Source: Klebsormidium nitens (Eukaryota; Streptophyta; Klebsormidiophyceae; Klebsormidiales; Klebsormidiaceae). Taken from it: 46,221 nucleotides of DNA. The stretch spans positions 2,827 through 49,047 of the forward strand of contig DF237588.1 in assembly GCA_000708835.1 (NCBI GenBank). Direction: 5' to 3'. Positions 23,642 to 34,663 of this stretch are shown piece by piece. Both the position numbers and the translations under genes were made by a program. Under the pieces are notes generated by a model. That model saw only the letters and a list, made by a program, of their open reading frames with translations. It searched no databases and was not told the DNA's origin. Within the stretch, counting starts at the first letter, position 1. Each line of letters opens with the position of its first letter.

Positions 23642-24708
23642 TTATATCTGCAATGGATGGCACCCGGTTTGGGAAAGAGGCTGAGAGTCCACGTGGATGA
23701 TCCAGCACAGGCTGCCCGCTGAGGACCCATAGAGCGCTTCCACCTCTGCTCGGATCTTCACTTCGACGTCTGCTCGAACCTCAAGAGCCGTTCCGTTGAG
23801 AAGTTTGGACTCTCGATGCTCGGCTTGATCAATGAGCGCGCCACCTGCAAGATAGAAAAGGGTCGATTCGAAATACTGTTATCACTCACTCCACTTGCAA
23901 GGGGGACATGTAGCAGCGCAACGAGCACTTGACATACTTTGGATTGCAGCTGTTCGAGACGGCTTTAGCCTATTTTCAGCCTCTTCACCTGCAAACGTGA
24001 CTGCGTCAGCTGCCAAGGACTTGGACAAGACTTTCGATCATATGCGGCAGAAGCTCAAAACTGATCCAAATTAGAATCTTGCAGAGGTTACGTGCACATA
24101 CACTTCGGAGAGCTCAAAAGATACATATCAATAAGAGGCGGGCCCAGCGTAGAGTGAGGGAAGCAGTGTCTGCCGTTCCCATCAATCTGCACCGGGCTTG
24201 CTTCTGGTTACCCTATATCGTGAAAAAACCAAAGAGAATTGGAAACATAAACACCTACAACAGTGAATCTGATTTCTGTGGTTCTTATCGTAGAGCGGAC
24301 AGTGACTGTCCATCCAATCCCGGTTCCGCGCGGCGCATCGAGCGTCGCAAAAAGGACCGCGGAACGTCGGTCGAAAATCGACGGCAAATTCGTAAACAAA
24401 CCCTTGATGCCGATTTTAAAGAGCAAAACGACATTTCCGTTGAGAGGAAAAGGTCGTTGAAGGCCATAGTGCTGGCTCGGAACGCATGCACGTCAAATTG
24501 CTCTCGACTATTTCGAATCACTTCGCACCTTATCCTGCAGCTCGCCTAGGTGACACCCACCTGTGATATGGGGTAGCCTTCCAGTATTAGCTGTGGAGAA
24601 GTGGCGGCCCAACATTGGGCCCGAGTATACAGTGTGTAGCTCGTCGGGGCGCCCGAAGAAGGGGTTCTCCTCCTGCAAGTAGTTGGAAACGCTCTCCTCC
24701 AGCAAGCT
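23642..24708 (-). CDS. Unknown protein, three phase-compatible exons (partial)
   Basis: Minus-strand exons 24708-24561, 23988-23938 and 23844-23642 are each bounded by good splice sites (TTGTAG|, ACAG|GTGGGT; TTTGCAG|, CAAA|GTATGT; TCTTGCAG|) and both introns are phase 1, so one frame reads through. The first exon encodes 49 residues containing ENPFFGRPDELHTVYSG. The second and third are charged and helix-forming, with EVKIRAEVEAL. The third frame ends at a TAA at 23642, but a further GC-rich segment at about 23540-23618 (LCAEVADREAGLVAAAEAL) could be the true last exon. No upstream start exon was found. I do not recognise the family. Confidence 0.42.
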
Positions 24709-25213
24709 CTACAAGCGGCGAAAGACAAATGTTGTTAGAAACGATCAAAAGTTGTATAAAACGATCCGCGGATTGAGAAATAGCAGATTCTTGGACTAAA
24801 CGTTCAGCAACCAAATGCCTATCAAGTTCTACCCCTAAGAACAAATCTTCAAGATCCCTCAATAAATGAAATCAGCTTGAGCTTGCACGCAGTCCTGCAT
24901 GTTGCAGAGCCGTGGTCAGCACTGAAACCGGACAGAAGAAAGGTTTCAATTGCTCGTCAAGAAGCGCGCCGTCGATGCAGCCTGGAGCAAAAGATTACTA
25001 TCAACGCGCAGAACATTGCCCGTGTGGTACACTGGAAGGCCTGCGGACTGTCAGAGACCGATTGTCAAAGAGGCACGTGATCCGCTTCTGGGCACGTCAA
25101 GAACGGAAACAGAACAGAGCGGAACGGAACTGCACCGGAAAGCTTATGAGGCCAGAACAGAAACGCCAGTAAGCAGAGTAAAATACTGTGACGAAGTCGG
25201 TACACAGTTACTA

Positions 25214-26017
25214 CACACGAATCGTCACACTATTCTCCCCTCCGGGGGAGTTCGCAGAACGAGAGAAGAAAAATAATCGGATGATATCAGATCGTGGCTG
25301 GTCGACTTGCCCTCTCGAAGAAGGAGAAACGTCGATACACAATTCAGATGTAAAACAAGAAAACAAAAGTAGCGAAAGTATCAGAGGGTGAAAGACGCCA
25401 GAATGACGTCATAGCTGAGGTATTAGACTGCCAGCAAACTGCCGGATGGACAGTTTCAAAACTGTCGGAATGACAGGATGGCAGTTCATTAGAACCTGAT
25501 AACAAAAAGACAGGGTATCAGACAAAGAGCAAGCTACTTCTGTCGAAGAGACACTGTTTGCAGTCATCACAACCAGTTAACCGCCGACAGAAACGGATGG
25601 TATGGTCAGAATAGAATTTACAGCGATGTGGATCGGACAACGACCTATGTTACACTCTCACACCGAGAGACGATGTGTCGTCATATCCGACAGAAGAGAA
25701 TAGAGCAGATCAGTCGTCCGCGGATTAGTCGACCCATCCACTATTAATCGCCAAGGACGAGAAGGAGTCGTCAGCATTTCCACAACGGAGCAGAACGAAA
25801 GTATGGTATCAGAAGCAGGTGCATGATACTGATTTCAGAATCATGAGACTGATAGCCAACAAGCTTGAGTTAGATTCAGGGGACCAACAGACACGGGACT
25901 CTGCTTTCTCAAGACATACGGACGCTACCGCACGGTTACAGCGACAATCGAAGAAGCAAGCAAGCGTTAGGCAAGATCTGGGAAGGGCCATCGCGCATAT
26001 CAACAAATCAGAGGCCT
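25214..26017 (+). mobile_element. LTR retrotransposon 5' end: LTR, primer-binding site and start of gag
   Basis: A non-coding block from about 25214 starts GTCACACTATTC followed by a CCTCCGGGGGAG palindrome. It ends just before TGGTATCAGAAGCAGG at 25804-25819, which matches 14 of 16 bases of the plant initiator-Met tRNA primer-binding site. An ORF starts at once (ATG 25819) and encodes 66 charged residues before a TGA, consistent with the N terminus of a gag. A diverged copy of the LTR-like block lies at 33284-33850. No pol was found downstream, so the element is truncated. Superfamily cannot be decided. Confidence 0.55.
25804..25819 (+). other. Primer-binding site for initiator-Met tRNA
   Basis: TGGTATCAGA is the exact complement of the CCA-terminated 3' end of plant initiator tRNA-Met. 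The following six bases match at four. The location between the LTR-like block and the first gag codon is the expected one. Confidence 0.6.
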
Positions 26018-26019
26018 GA

Positions 26020-27020
26020 ATCAACGAGGCCTTGCGCAGTGTTCCTTACGTGGTCGTAACTTGGGACAAATTAGCGGTCTCTTTCTGCCGTGCTTGCTTG
26101 CGCAGAGCAGACCGCCTTTTGCTGCCTCTCACTGGCTGGATTGACGGCAGTGGCTGCGAGATTGCCCGTGGTGGGTGGCCGCGACTCGTAACACTCTCCA
26201 GAACCAGGTGCTGCAGCTTCCTGCAGGGAAACACAAGCCAGATGGAAGGCAAGCAATGCCATGCGAAGTGACTGCACCATTGAAAGCAAAGAAGACGAGC
26301 CCTCTAAAATGGACAATATCACGAACCGAAAAGAGTCATGACTATGCAAAGCGATCAGCCTCCAGCATGAAAGGGAGTCCCAACTACTGGAAGAGATAAG
26401 ATGGTGTAGGGGTCAGTTACCGACAACTGAACATTCTTGTGCAGATTTCTGCGCGCTTTCTCAAAATAATTATCACTTCTGAATACCAAAGCAGTTGGCA
26501 GCACGCGTAAAGGGTCAGCTAGCAAGCAGATGTTTGTTGCAACCAGTTTACTTCTCAAAGCATGAGGGAAGCATGAGTAGGCTGCTTGTAAGGCACTGCA
26601 ACTGCCCGCATATGTAGCCACGAAACAAAAGATTGCTTGACAGCATTATGAATGGCAATCTCACTCTGGAAATTTGGTTATGAGAAGAACTTCACAAGAA
26701 GCATCTACCAAATCAACACTGCCGGATATTGTAACGCTGAAGCCGACCACATTACAGAAGAAAATCTCACAGACGTGCCGTGCGCTGTGGCAGAGGCGTG
26801 CTGCGTGCTGGTGGCAGCTGTTGAAAATGCAATCAGAATGGGACTCACCAAAGGTAAGCGGGCCCTTTCTTTCTTGATCCCCATCCCTGCTTTGTGCGTG
26901 CCGCTCGCAGCGGAAGTGACTTGGCAAAGATTGTCCACCCGTGTAACGTCCAAGTGTTGTGGAGGGCCTTCTCGCCTGTGCCGGTCCAATTGTGCAGAAC
27001 CTTGTGTACCCTGGGAAAAG
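26020..27020. other. No supported gene; one exon-like segment on plus
   Basis: From about 26652 a plus-strand frame stays open for some 67 codons to a strong donor (AAAG|GTAAGC at about 26855), and 63 nt later there is a CTCGCAG acceptor. The reading frame beyond it is ambiguous and no domain is visible. I list it only as a possible exon pair. Confidence 0.25.
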
Positions 27021-27350
27021 CTAACCGCTCCCCCAACCAGTACTGCGGTCCTCCCAGCCAGAGGGAACAGGAGGTTCCTGCTCCTCGCCCACCGGCTCCT
27101 GCGGTGACTCCAGAAACAGAGCTGGGAACCTCTCCCTGTCAGTCTCCGTGTGCGCCCTGTGGAAGCCAGCCGTGTACCACGCTGACTGATGACCGTACAG
27201 ATCTCTAGTGAGCCCAGGGAACCCCCACAGAGCACTCACTATGTCTTCACGCTGGTTCTCCCAGTACTGAGACCTCGCCTCCTCGCTGAAGTGCAGCTTG
27301 AGGTCATCAGCTAGGGCTTCCCGGATGAAAGCAAAGACACCCCTCAACAG
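27021..27350 (-). pseudogene. 5'-truncated copy of the GFPW/GDLYG family
   Basis: This minus-strand frame encodes about 108 residues that align with the last third of the protein at 39645-40553. Shared blocks are GVFAF(I/V)REALADDL, YWE(N/E)QR, LWGFP, T(R/G)DLYG and a C terminus ending STGW. Similarity stops abruptly at about 27350, just before an inverted-repeat element at 27397-27582, so the 5' two thirds are missing. No gag-like ORF follows it, unlike the other two copies. Confidence 0.6.
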
Positions 27351-27396
27351 GAAGGTGGAAGAGGGGATTTGCCAGGCACACTGACAGCTCTGTAAG

Positions 27397-27582
27397 GGCG
27401 AATTAGCGAATTAGCGGATGCAATCCGCAGTGACGTCATTAGCGACATAGCGCGGGGAGCGACGGGTTAGTAGTCGCCGGAATTTGACATCAGCGGATGA
27501 CACGTGATACTATCTCAGCGACCAGACACCATCACTCTCCGCTTAGTGGTCGCTAACGCGGATGCATCCGCAAACGCCCGTA
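27397..27582. mobile_element. Small inverted-repeat element beside the truncated family copy
   Basis: Ends read GGGCGAATTAGCG on the left and, on the opposite strand, GGGCGTTTGCGG on the right. Each end carries a GCGGATGC palindrome (perfect GCGGATGCATCCGC near 27559-27572). Flanks are TAA and GTA, suggestive of but not proving a 3-bp target duplication. A Harbinger-type MITE is a guess. Confidence 0.4.
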
Positions 27583-28079
27583 GGTTGAAGATTGATGAAT
27601 GGGCGAAACTTTGACCGTTCGATTATACTTCAGCTGTATCATCGGAGCATCATCTTGATGATCCAGAGTTTTGAGTTCGGCGCGCTGTTCATGTTTTTTG
27701 CCGACGTGGTGTAATCGACGGTTCTGTTTTTTTCTTTTTGAGAGAATATTTCTGGCCACAAGCAGCTCGTTGTTGGAGTCTACTGACTGGCATACGCTAA
27801 CTGGCAAATTCGTAGGCTATTATCGAATAGGATACAGGTAGAATGCGATAATACCTTTCCGGGGGGGGATATAAGCCATGTACCATCGGGGTGCCATCGC
27901 GCCCCCCGTCATCAAGTAATTAGAGTTGGACTCTGCCTATTACCCCCAAGTCGTTTGCAAATATTCAATCTATGCTACGGTCCGGCTCATTCGAAGTGCA
28001 GAAATTGTCAGTCGCCCTCTTTCGGACTGATCTCAGCACAGTTTGCAGGAGGTCAGATCCAGGCCCAGGGCGCAGGCCC

Positions 28080-29867
28080 ATATTCACGAGTGAATCAGCC
28101 AGGGTGTGCACTGTGGTGCTCTTCTCCTTCCGGGTCTTCGCCTTCTGGTGTTAATAGCCTTTGTCCCAAAGTGTAGGACGGAGTGGCAGGGATCGTGTGG
28201 TGAAGCCAGGGAGGTTGTTTTGTTGATCGTTGCCTGACGTTTAGCTGCAATCCCAATCATATAAGGCGGGAGCAGCCTTTTGCCAAGATCAGATTGAGGG
28301 GCAGCTGGGGATGCCAGCTTGCAAAGTCCTCTTCTGACATTTTGCAGCAATCTCCATCATTTTAGCAGGGAGTCTCCGCTTGCCGAGCGTGCCTTTGGTC
28401 CCAGCTGGGGCTGTATTGGGCCCTGTTGAGACAGGTAAGGGGGTTGTATTGGGATTCAGATTGATGTTTCTCAATGCTTTGGATGCGTCCACATGCCTTA
28501 CACCAATGCTGGGCTGGTCGTCCAATGTGATGGATGTTCTGTGATTGCTCGGCATGTTTTTGGTCGCTAAATCACGTGTGCCATGCAAGTTTCTGTCGTC
28601 TGAACTGGTTTTTTGTTATCATTTCGGTACCGGGACAACCAGATTGTCCTGTAGGAGGTGATGATCAGATGATGTAACTTCTTTGCAGTGCGGAGTGCGC
28701 TTGTGTCATCCAGTCTTGGAGGGCTTTTGGAAGCTGTCCCCCTGAGCGGTACCGTTCATTCCTCACAGAAGGGTCTAAAATTGTGTCCTCCAGAAAGGTT
28801 CGAATCTCGAACATGGCACCCGAGCTCGTCGGATGGATTTTGCACATTTCTGCAGGAGTACAGTCCGGGCTTCGGCAGTGTATGGGCATCGGAAGAACAG
28901 GTGCTCGAAGCTTTCATCTGCCCCCTCGGTGCAGAGGCAGCAAGTACTGTCAGGAAAAAGTTGCGGTCGTACCACCTGGAGTCTATGAAAGGTAGGGAGA
29001 GTTCGTGCATAAATCTGGACCATAAAGTATCTGATAGAGCGACCCCTTTTGCCATGCATAACGGAGACTGATGGGCTTTCCCATATGGACAAGTCGAAGA
29101 GGTACTCGTGGAACTGTCCTTTCTTGTGAAAGTGTAGTTTCTTTTCCTCGTAAGTTTTCAAGTATAAGTTGAAAGGATTGTTTTCGTACTTTGAACTGCC
29201 GGTTGACGTCATCTGTCCATCTACCATGACTGACATACAGGGAAGGTGCTTTCGCTCATCCGGTATGTTCGGTGGGGTCGAACCAGCTACTCGTTGGTGC
29301 AATCTCGTCTGCTACTTTATTGTGTTCCTGATGTTGCTCTTTTTCTGTAAGGGAATGAGTCGGCTGGTTGTAACCAGAGACCGTTTGAACTCCGCATCCG
29401 TCGTTGACTCTTTCGTGGGCTTTGACATGGACTATGGTGGTAGCACCGCTTCTTCAAGACATTTCATCCAGAATCGGGAGTAGGAGAGACCTGTCTTTGA
29501 GGCTTCGGAGTTGATGAGGATGCAGTGGCAGATTTCTAAACTTGTTGATCTGATCAACCAGTGGTTTTCGGTCACAGTGGATGGTGAGTGCAGTTTCTTG
29601 ACGGGCTAGAAGGAGGGCAGCAAGCATTCCAAAATCCTCTGCTCTGGCAATATTTTGGAGGCCAGGGATGCGGGAGCTGATCCTTTTATATTCTTCTCCT
29701 GGTTGCAGTTCAGGGAAGTAGACTCCGAAAGCGGCTCTAGTGCTTCCGTCGGTTGCGCTTCCGTCAGGGTAAGCGACCAGAAGAGTGTGTTTAGGAAAAC
29801 GCTCCCAGTGAGTGCTGCTCTCGTTGATTGCTCTCGGCATAAAGGCGCTGTGTTCAGACAACAACAT
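28080..29867 (-). mobile_element. Decayed LINE 3' region: RNase H and zf-RVT domains
   Basis: On the minus strand, 29867-29454 encodes an RNase H domain with the acids in place (PDGSATDG, ARAEDFGML, IHCDRKPLV). The C-terminal part resumes in another frame from about 29450 to 29256 (VHVKAHERVND, HNKVADEIA), so a frameshift lies near 29450. Next, 29302-28775 encodes a zf-RVT segment with CCLCTEGADESFEHLFFRC. The order RNase H then zf-RVT is typical of plant-type non-LTR retrotransposons. No reverse transcriptase core is recognisable upstream. The tail (28080-28590) contains two diverged copies of a roughly 60-bp segment. The element is dead. Confidence 0.7.
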
Positions 29868-29966
29868 TTCAACTCAAAGCCGCGTCAAAATTCTTAAAGG
29901 CGAAATCGTGCCTGGCTTGCTCCCGGGATCTTCAAGTCATCATGCAGGATTGACCTCAACCTTGCG

Positions 29967-30704
29967 TTGTTTACCTGGGGGGTTTGGAAGATTTCGTCCG
30001 GTTTTAAGTATGGGTCGTCCTTTTTGTGTCTCCCAGTTTTCCTGGGGAACCGAGGAACTTGGAAGCAGAGGCAAACTCAATCAACTCGCTTCATCAACGA
30101 CCGGCTTGCCGCCATGCCTGTACCCTTGCCAAAGTGCATCTCGTGGTGTCCTGACGGACCCGTTAGACTGACGTACAGCACGGAGGAAGCAGCATATTGT
30201 CGGGGGTTGAGGGTGGGGTACTGCTTTAGGCGCAAAATATCTCAAATCCCAGCTGTGCAAGAAAACTGGCTAGAGGGAACAATAATGAGCATCACCAAAA
30301 GTGATTTGCTTGAGATAACAGTGACCAACACCGGAGCGGTTTGGCAATGGGAGAAGTCATCCGGCAAGGCAATTTTGGACGACGACTGGTGGAAGGTTCA
30401 TCACCTTGATTGGAGGAGAGTCGTCAGGCAGTTTGTCCCGGATGAGGGGCTTGGGATAATCGATGAGGCTATGATTCTGGCAAAGGTGGCAGAGCTGCCC
30501 GCTTGGTTTCCTTGGTTCAGCCGGAAGCTCTGCATATCTAGGAGCAGACAAGAAGATTTCGACTTTTTTGCCGCAGAAAGCATTCGTCGAAGAGCGGGCT
30601 TGACGAAGATTAGCGACCTCCCCATATGTCTCCTTGAAGCCCTTATTAAGGAGAGGCAAGATCTTATAGGTGCAATAATATTGGACCACTACAGGCAGGA
30701 GTGA
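29967..30704 (+). CDS. Unknown 245-residue ORF
   Basis: A long plus-strand frame adjoins the LINE remnant on the opposite strand. Its second half is Trp-rich and charged (DDDWWKVHHLDWRRVVRQF), then has GLTKISDLP followed by a helical stretch to the stop. A phrase of that kind occurs in the linker of some LINE polyproteins, so this could be a fragment of a second, oppositely oriented element. I cannot name a domain. The N-terminal 70 residues overlap weak sequence and the true start is uncertain. Confidence 0.35.
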   Translation: MFTWGVWKISSGFKYGSSFLCLPVFLGNRGTWKQRQTQSTRFINDRLAAMPVPLPKCISWCPDGPVRLTYSTEEAAYCRGLRVGYCFRRKISQIPAVQENWLEGTIMSITKSDLLEITVTNTGAVWQWEKSSGKAILDDDWWKVHHLDWRRVVRQFVPDEGLGIIDEAMILAKVAELPAWFPWFSRKLCISRSRQEDFDFFAAESIRRRAGLTKISDLPICLLEALIKERQDLIGAIILDHYRQE

Positions 30705-31600
30705 CGCAGGTTTTTGGAAAAGATCACTTCTCTGTGCTGTGTAAGAAGTTTGGATGGTACTGCAAAGCCTCCCTTCTCATTGAAAAGTTTCTATTTGCGC
30801 ATGAGTTCCTATAATCAGAAGCCAGGGCTATAATATAGATCGTACGTGCCTTAGGCGGGCTCAATGGTGCCTAGTAATGTCATCATGATCATCATGGCGC
30901 ACGCAATCTTAATCAGACGTCTTGCAAGCAGCCGCCGGAAGGCCCACGCCAAGTGAGCTTGCAACATGATGGAACATCATATCCAATTCTATAGATGTCT
31001 GACCATATTTGAGTTTGGCGCGATACTAGGTACTTGGCACGCAGTGACATTAGATCCGAGGACTACAAGCCTCAAGGTCGTATGGCATCGAGCACAATTA
31101 CACCATTGAATATACACACTTTAACCAAATGTATAAGTGCAGCCTGTTCTCGTCGAATTTTGTAGGTCACTTCTGAGCTGTCAGATCCAGCACGTGTAGC
31201 AAGTGTCAAAACATTACAAGTCACTCACTTGCTAAGTTGCTACTTTGCTACTGTATCAAGTCCATCTGCATAATTCTAGGCAACTGGGATGGGGTCGAAA
31301 CGTGAACGCCGCCCAGGTATGTACCTACCTAGCTATAACTAAATAAATAGCTAAGCTTGAATCTCGACATTCAACACACTCCGCTTTGCGCATGGTGTGA
31401 ATGCGCAGATTTGGGGCCCGGCCCAGGGTCTGGGCCGCCGCACGGCGCGCGGCTTTCGCGCTGCGACAAGGAGCGCAATCGCCGAGCGTCCAATGCTATC
31501 CATCGACCGTGGCGGCCAACTGCATCAAGGCTAATTTCCCGCGCTATTTTCACGCCCTGCCATACCTAATACCGTATCTTGCCTTCTAGCACCTACAGGC
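30705..31600. other. Gene-free stretch
   Basis: No coding or structural feature found. Near 31627-31635 the sequence TTTAAAAAG could act as a TATA-like element for the gene starting at 31661. Confidence 0.45.
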
Positions 31601-31660
31601 TACCTACCTTGGTACCGTACTTAAGGTTTAAAAAGGAGGACGTCATCGTCTTGAGATTGG

Positions 31661-33068
31661 ATGGAGCGTCTCAGACAAGCGGTGATCACAGTGTCCAGCA
31701 TAGGTACGGTGTCTGGGCACAGGTCTGCAAGCGACCAGAGCCTGAGATCAAGGCCTCCGCATTTGAAACGCCCCACGTGGCAGGTGAGCCAGCTCACTCC
31801 CAGGCTAGGTATGGCTCCCCCCCGAAAAGTACCCTGTCAAACAGCGAAAGAGCCTGAGACTGGTTGCAATTATTGCGGAGCTTCCCTGGGTGGAAAGGAT
31901 CGAGTGTTCTGTGAGTGCAAGCTGTATGGATTTTGCAGTGAAAGCTGCAAAGAAAAGCACACGCCAATGCACCAGCAGAGCGGGATGTGCAAGGAGAGTA
32001 AAACTTTCATGATGGGCATAGGCGGCTGCCAAAAGTGCCAAAATGGGGAAATCGTGGTGATACTGCTGAAGGTAGCTAATGAATCCAGGCACCTCACCAA
32101 AAAGGTTGCCTACGTTTTTTGCCCGATTTGCAAGAAGCAGCCCGGAAAAGGTGCGTGACTCCACAAAGTTGTGATGCTCCGAATTCATCAAAGTTGTCTT
32201 TCGTTCCTGGCGATGCAAGAAAGGAGCAGACTAGCAGGTCCCTTTGAATCAAGGCCGATTTTCAAAAGACAGCCTTCTGGAAACAGGTCACGCAGTAGCT
32301 CATCCTGTATTCCTGGATGCAACACCACATCCCCTGCTTCCGCAATACTAGAGTGAAACTGAGTTGACAGGTTTCTTGCTATGGCCATGGTGCCCCATTG
32401 ATATGCCCCAAAAATTTCTGAAGTCCTAAAAATTGTTACAGGCTTCAGTACAGCTCCGCAGGATGTGATGCAATCCCTTTCTATTTTGCTCTCAAAATAA
32501 CCTCAGGCCTGGATTGGATGCAGCTGAGGCAGAGGTGGCTGCTAAAGAAGCCGGCGCTCCATTGCCGTCAGCAGAAGGGGAGAGTCTGTGCTGTGGAAGT
32601 TGTGGTGCGACAGCTTTTGCAACAAAGGGCATCCATCTGAGTATCAATGGGGAGCTCAACAGGATTTCACTATATCATTGTGGCTCCCAATCAACCTTCT
32701 TGGACATCCCCAGCCACTTCTACAATGGCAGAGACCGTGAAGGCCCGCAGGTGGATTTCAAGGGTTTCGAGGATCTGCGCCCTTACGACTTCATTGGTCG
32801 CAAGCGGCAGCGGTTACTAGCATTTTGGGTCCCACCTCGGGGACACTGGATGTCCTCTGACAAAGAGGTTCAAGCGCTGCCCTTTTTGGTTTGCCGTGGT
32901 TGCGATAGCGATTGCAAGGATTACTTATTCGTTGAATTGGCTCGGAGTGGGGCTCTTCTTCTGGACAGCCTCGTATTGCATAAGTTGTTCGTTAGGTGGG
33001 ACTACACCTACGTAACCAAAAGCATTGACCATGTACGGACGTTGTACAATAAAAAGAAGGAGGATTGA
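31661..33068 (+). CDS. MYND-like zinc-finger protein, two exons
   Basis: Exon 1 (31661-32150) and exon 2 (32524-33068) join in phase through GGAAAAG|GTGCGT and GGATGCAG|CTGAG. Exon 1 holds a Cys/His cluster: C69, C72, C84, C86, C92, C96, H100, H104, C110, with YGFCSESCKEKH at its heart. This matches the MYND pattern except that the second pair is CxC. A second set follows (CQKC near 123-126, CPIC near 154-157). Exon 2 begins with acidic/Ala-rich residues, then CCGSCGA and a later CRGCDSDC, then a region with no known domain. The better start may be the second in-frame ATG, at about 31811. MYND fingers bind proline-rich partners; the role here is unknown. The intron contains a minus-strand open frame I do not believe. 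Confidence 0.55.
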
Positions 33069-33227
33069 AAGGAGTTCGAAGAATTAGGCCGGGCAAAGAT
33101 CTTCAGACCAGCAATTGTAAGTTTGTGATCAACATACATCATGCATCAGCTCGCGGGTGTTCTGACATCGATCATGAATTCCAGAGAATGTAGTGTGACG
33201 TTCCACGCATGAATGCACACGAATTCG

Positions 33228-33264
33228 CATGGCATGGCACCACATAGCACCACATGGCATGGCA
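33228..33264. repeat. CATGG/CACCACAT simple repeat
   Basis: GGCATGGCA and CACCACATAG motifs are reiterated and mirrored over about 37 bp. Confidence 0.5.
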
Positions 33265-33283
33265 TAAAGTTCACAGGCATGAA

Positions 33284-33850
33284 TACACACGAATTGTCAC
33301 ACTATCCTTCCCTCCGGGAGGAGTCGCATAACGAGAAAGATTAAAAGGAGTCCAGAAACATGAATAAGAAAGTATGAGAGGTGCATGTCAGACCGCACAT
33401 AAACGACTTCTGTCCGTCGGACGGAAGGGGCGGCTTATCATGACCCGAAAGGAACGGATGGTATGGTCATGCAGCATGCAACAGAACATGAAACAACAAT
33501 AGCGAATTAGGCAACGAACTGCCACGAATCACACTCATTTGGGAGGGCCTTGAAGCGTCGTCGTATCCGCAGAAACAAAAAATAGAAGCAGCGTCAGATC
33601 GACTTGTAGATCAGTGTGGATCAGACTAACGTCCTATGCTACTCTCGGTCGGAGCGGAGAGCGGAAGCGTCGTCATATCCTGGCACGTACCCGAAGCCGA
33701 GTCAGAGGTAACGGATAAGGCAAGGAAGAGAGAGACAGCAGACAGAGTGGTCAGAAGAGTAAAGCCAGGAACGCGCCTTCGCGCCTTCGTAAAGGGTGGA
33801 CAATCTTGCTCATCCTGGCAACTAATTACCCGTAACCCGACCACACTGTA
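33284..33850 (+). mobile_element. Diverged LTR-like copy
   Basis: Blocks are shared in order with 25204-25700: ACACACGAATTGTCACACTA, CCTCCGGGAGGAGTCGC, GAACGGATGGTATGGTCA and GTCGTCATATCC. No primer-binding site or gag follows, so it looks like a solo or truncated LTR. Boundaries are approximate. Confidence 0.45.
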
Positions 33851-33859
33851 GACTCTGCA

Positions 33860-34660
33860 TCTGGACACCTCGTGGCAGTGATCATGCTGACTTTGTCTCT
33901 CATGATGTCAATTCGATAACAATTACAGAGACTGTTTTGGTGGCTGCAACATCCGCCTACTGTAGCTTCAATATTGGCACCCACCCAACTAATCATCCAC
34001 ATGCTCTTCCGAATATCTCCGCCCCTTTCTCGTCTTCTCCAACAACAACGGATCGGTCGAGTAGTACAAGGACTCAGTGCATCTTTTCAGTGCCTGCAAG
34101 TTTGAGAAAGATGACTTTTATACGTCCTCAACTTGAGTGCAAGGTTGATCGCTCTAGAAAGAACAGGTTCAGGACGAGAGCTTGCGAATCAAGATCAATT
34201 TCAAGGCTCGAGTGCCCTCGGTCAGCCATTTCCTCATTCGACTAATGACGTTAGCTGACGTCACATCAATGACGACTGAACCGAATTCCGCGCCGCGCCT
34301 ACTGTTGAGCTGCCCTGCAGCAAGTGACATCCATGACTTGTTGACGAAAGAACCAATTCGTTGAACAGTCGCCCACGTCCAGAACGTCCTCAGCTCGATT
34401 AAAGAGACCCCCACTGAAGTTCAAAAAGCTCATGTCGAGCAGCCCGTCTTGCAGCATGAGACAAAGCATTCACAATCTGAAATTCAGCATTGAACGCTCT
34501 AAGCAAGCAACTAAGGATCAAATGGGCTCTTCCTTAAGGCCAGAGGGAGAAAGCTCTCAACATTATTCCCACAAGCTCGTCAACCTGATAACAATACACT
34601 CCAGAACGGAAGAGTTGAAACGCAAATCGCTAAAAGACTGACAAGCTTTTTGATCACCGT
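33860..34660. other. Gene-free stretch
   Basis: Only short, overlapping frames. Nothing supported. Confidence 0.45.
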
Positions 34661-34663
34661 GTC

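Noticed and set aside
32188-32388. Minus-strand frame inside the MYND gene intron
   Set aside because: Short, no motif and no splice partners; a chance open frame in an intron is more likely.
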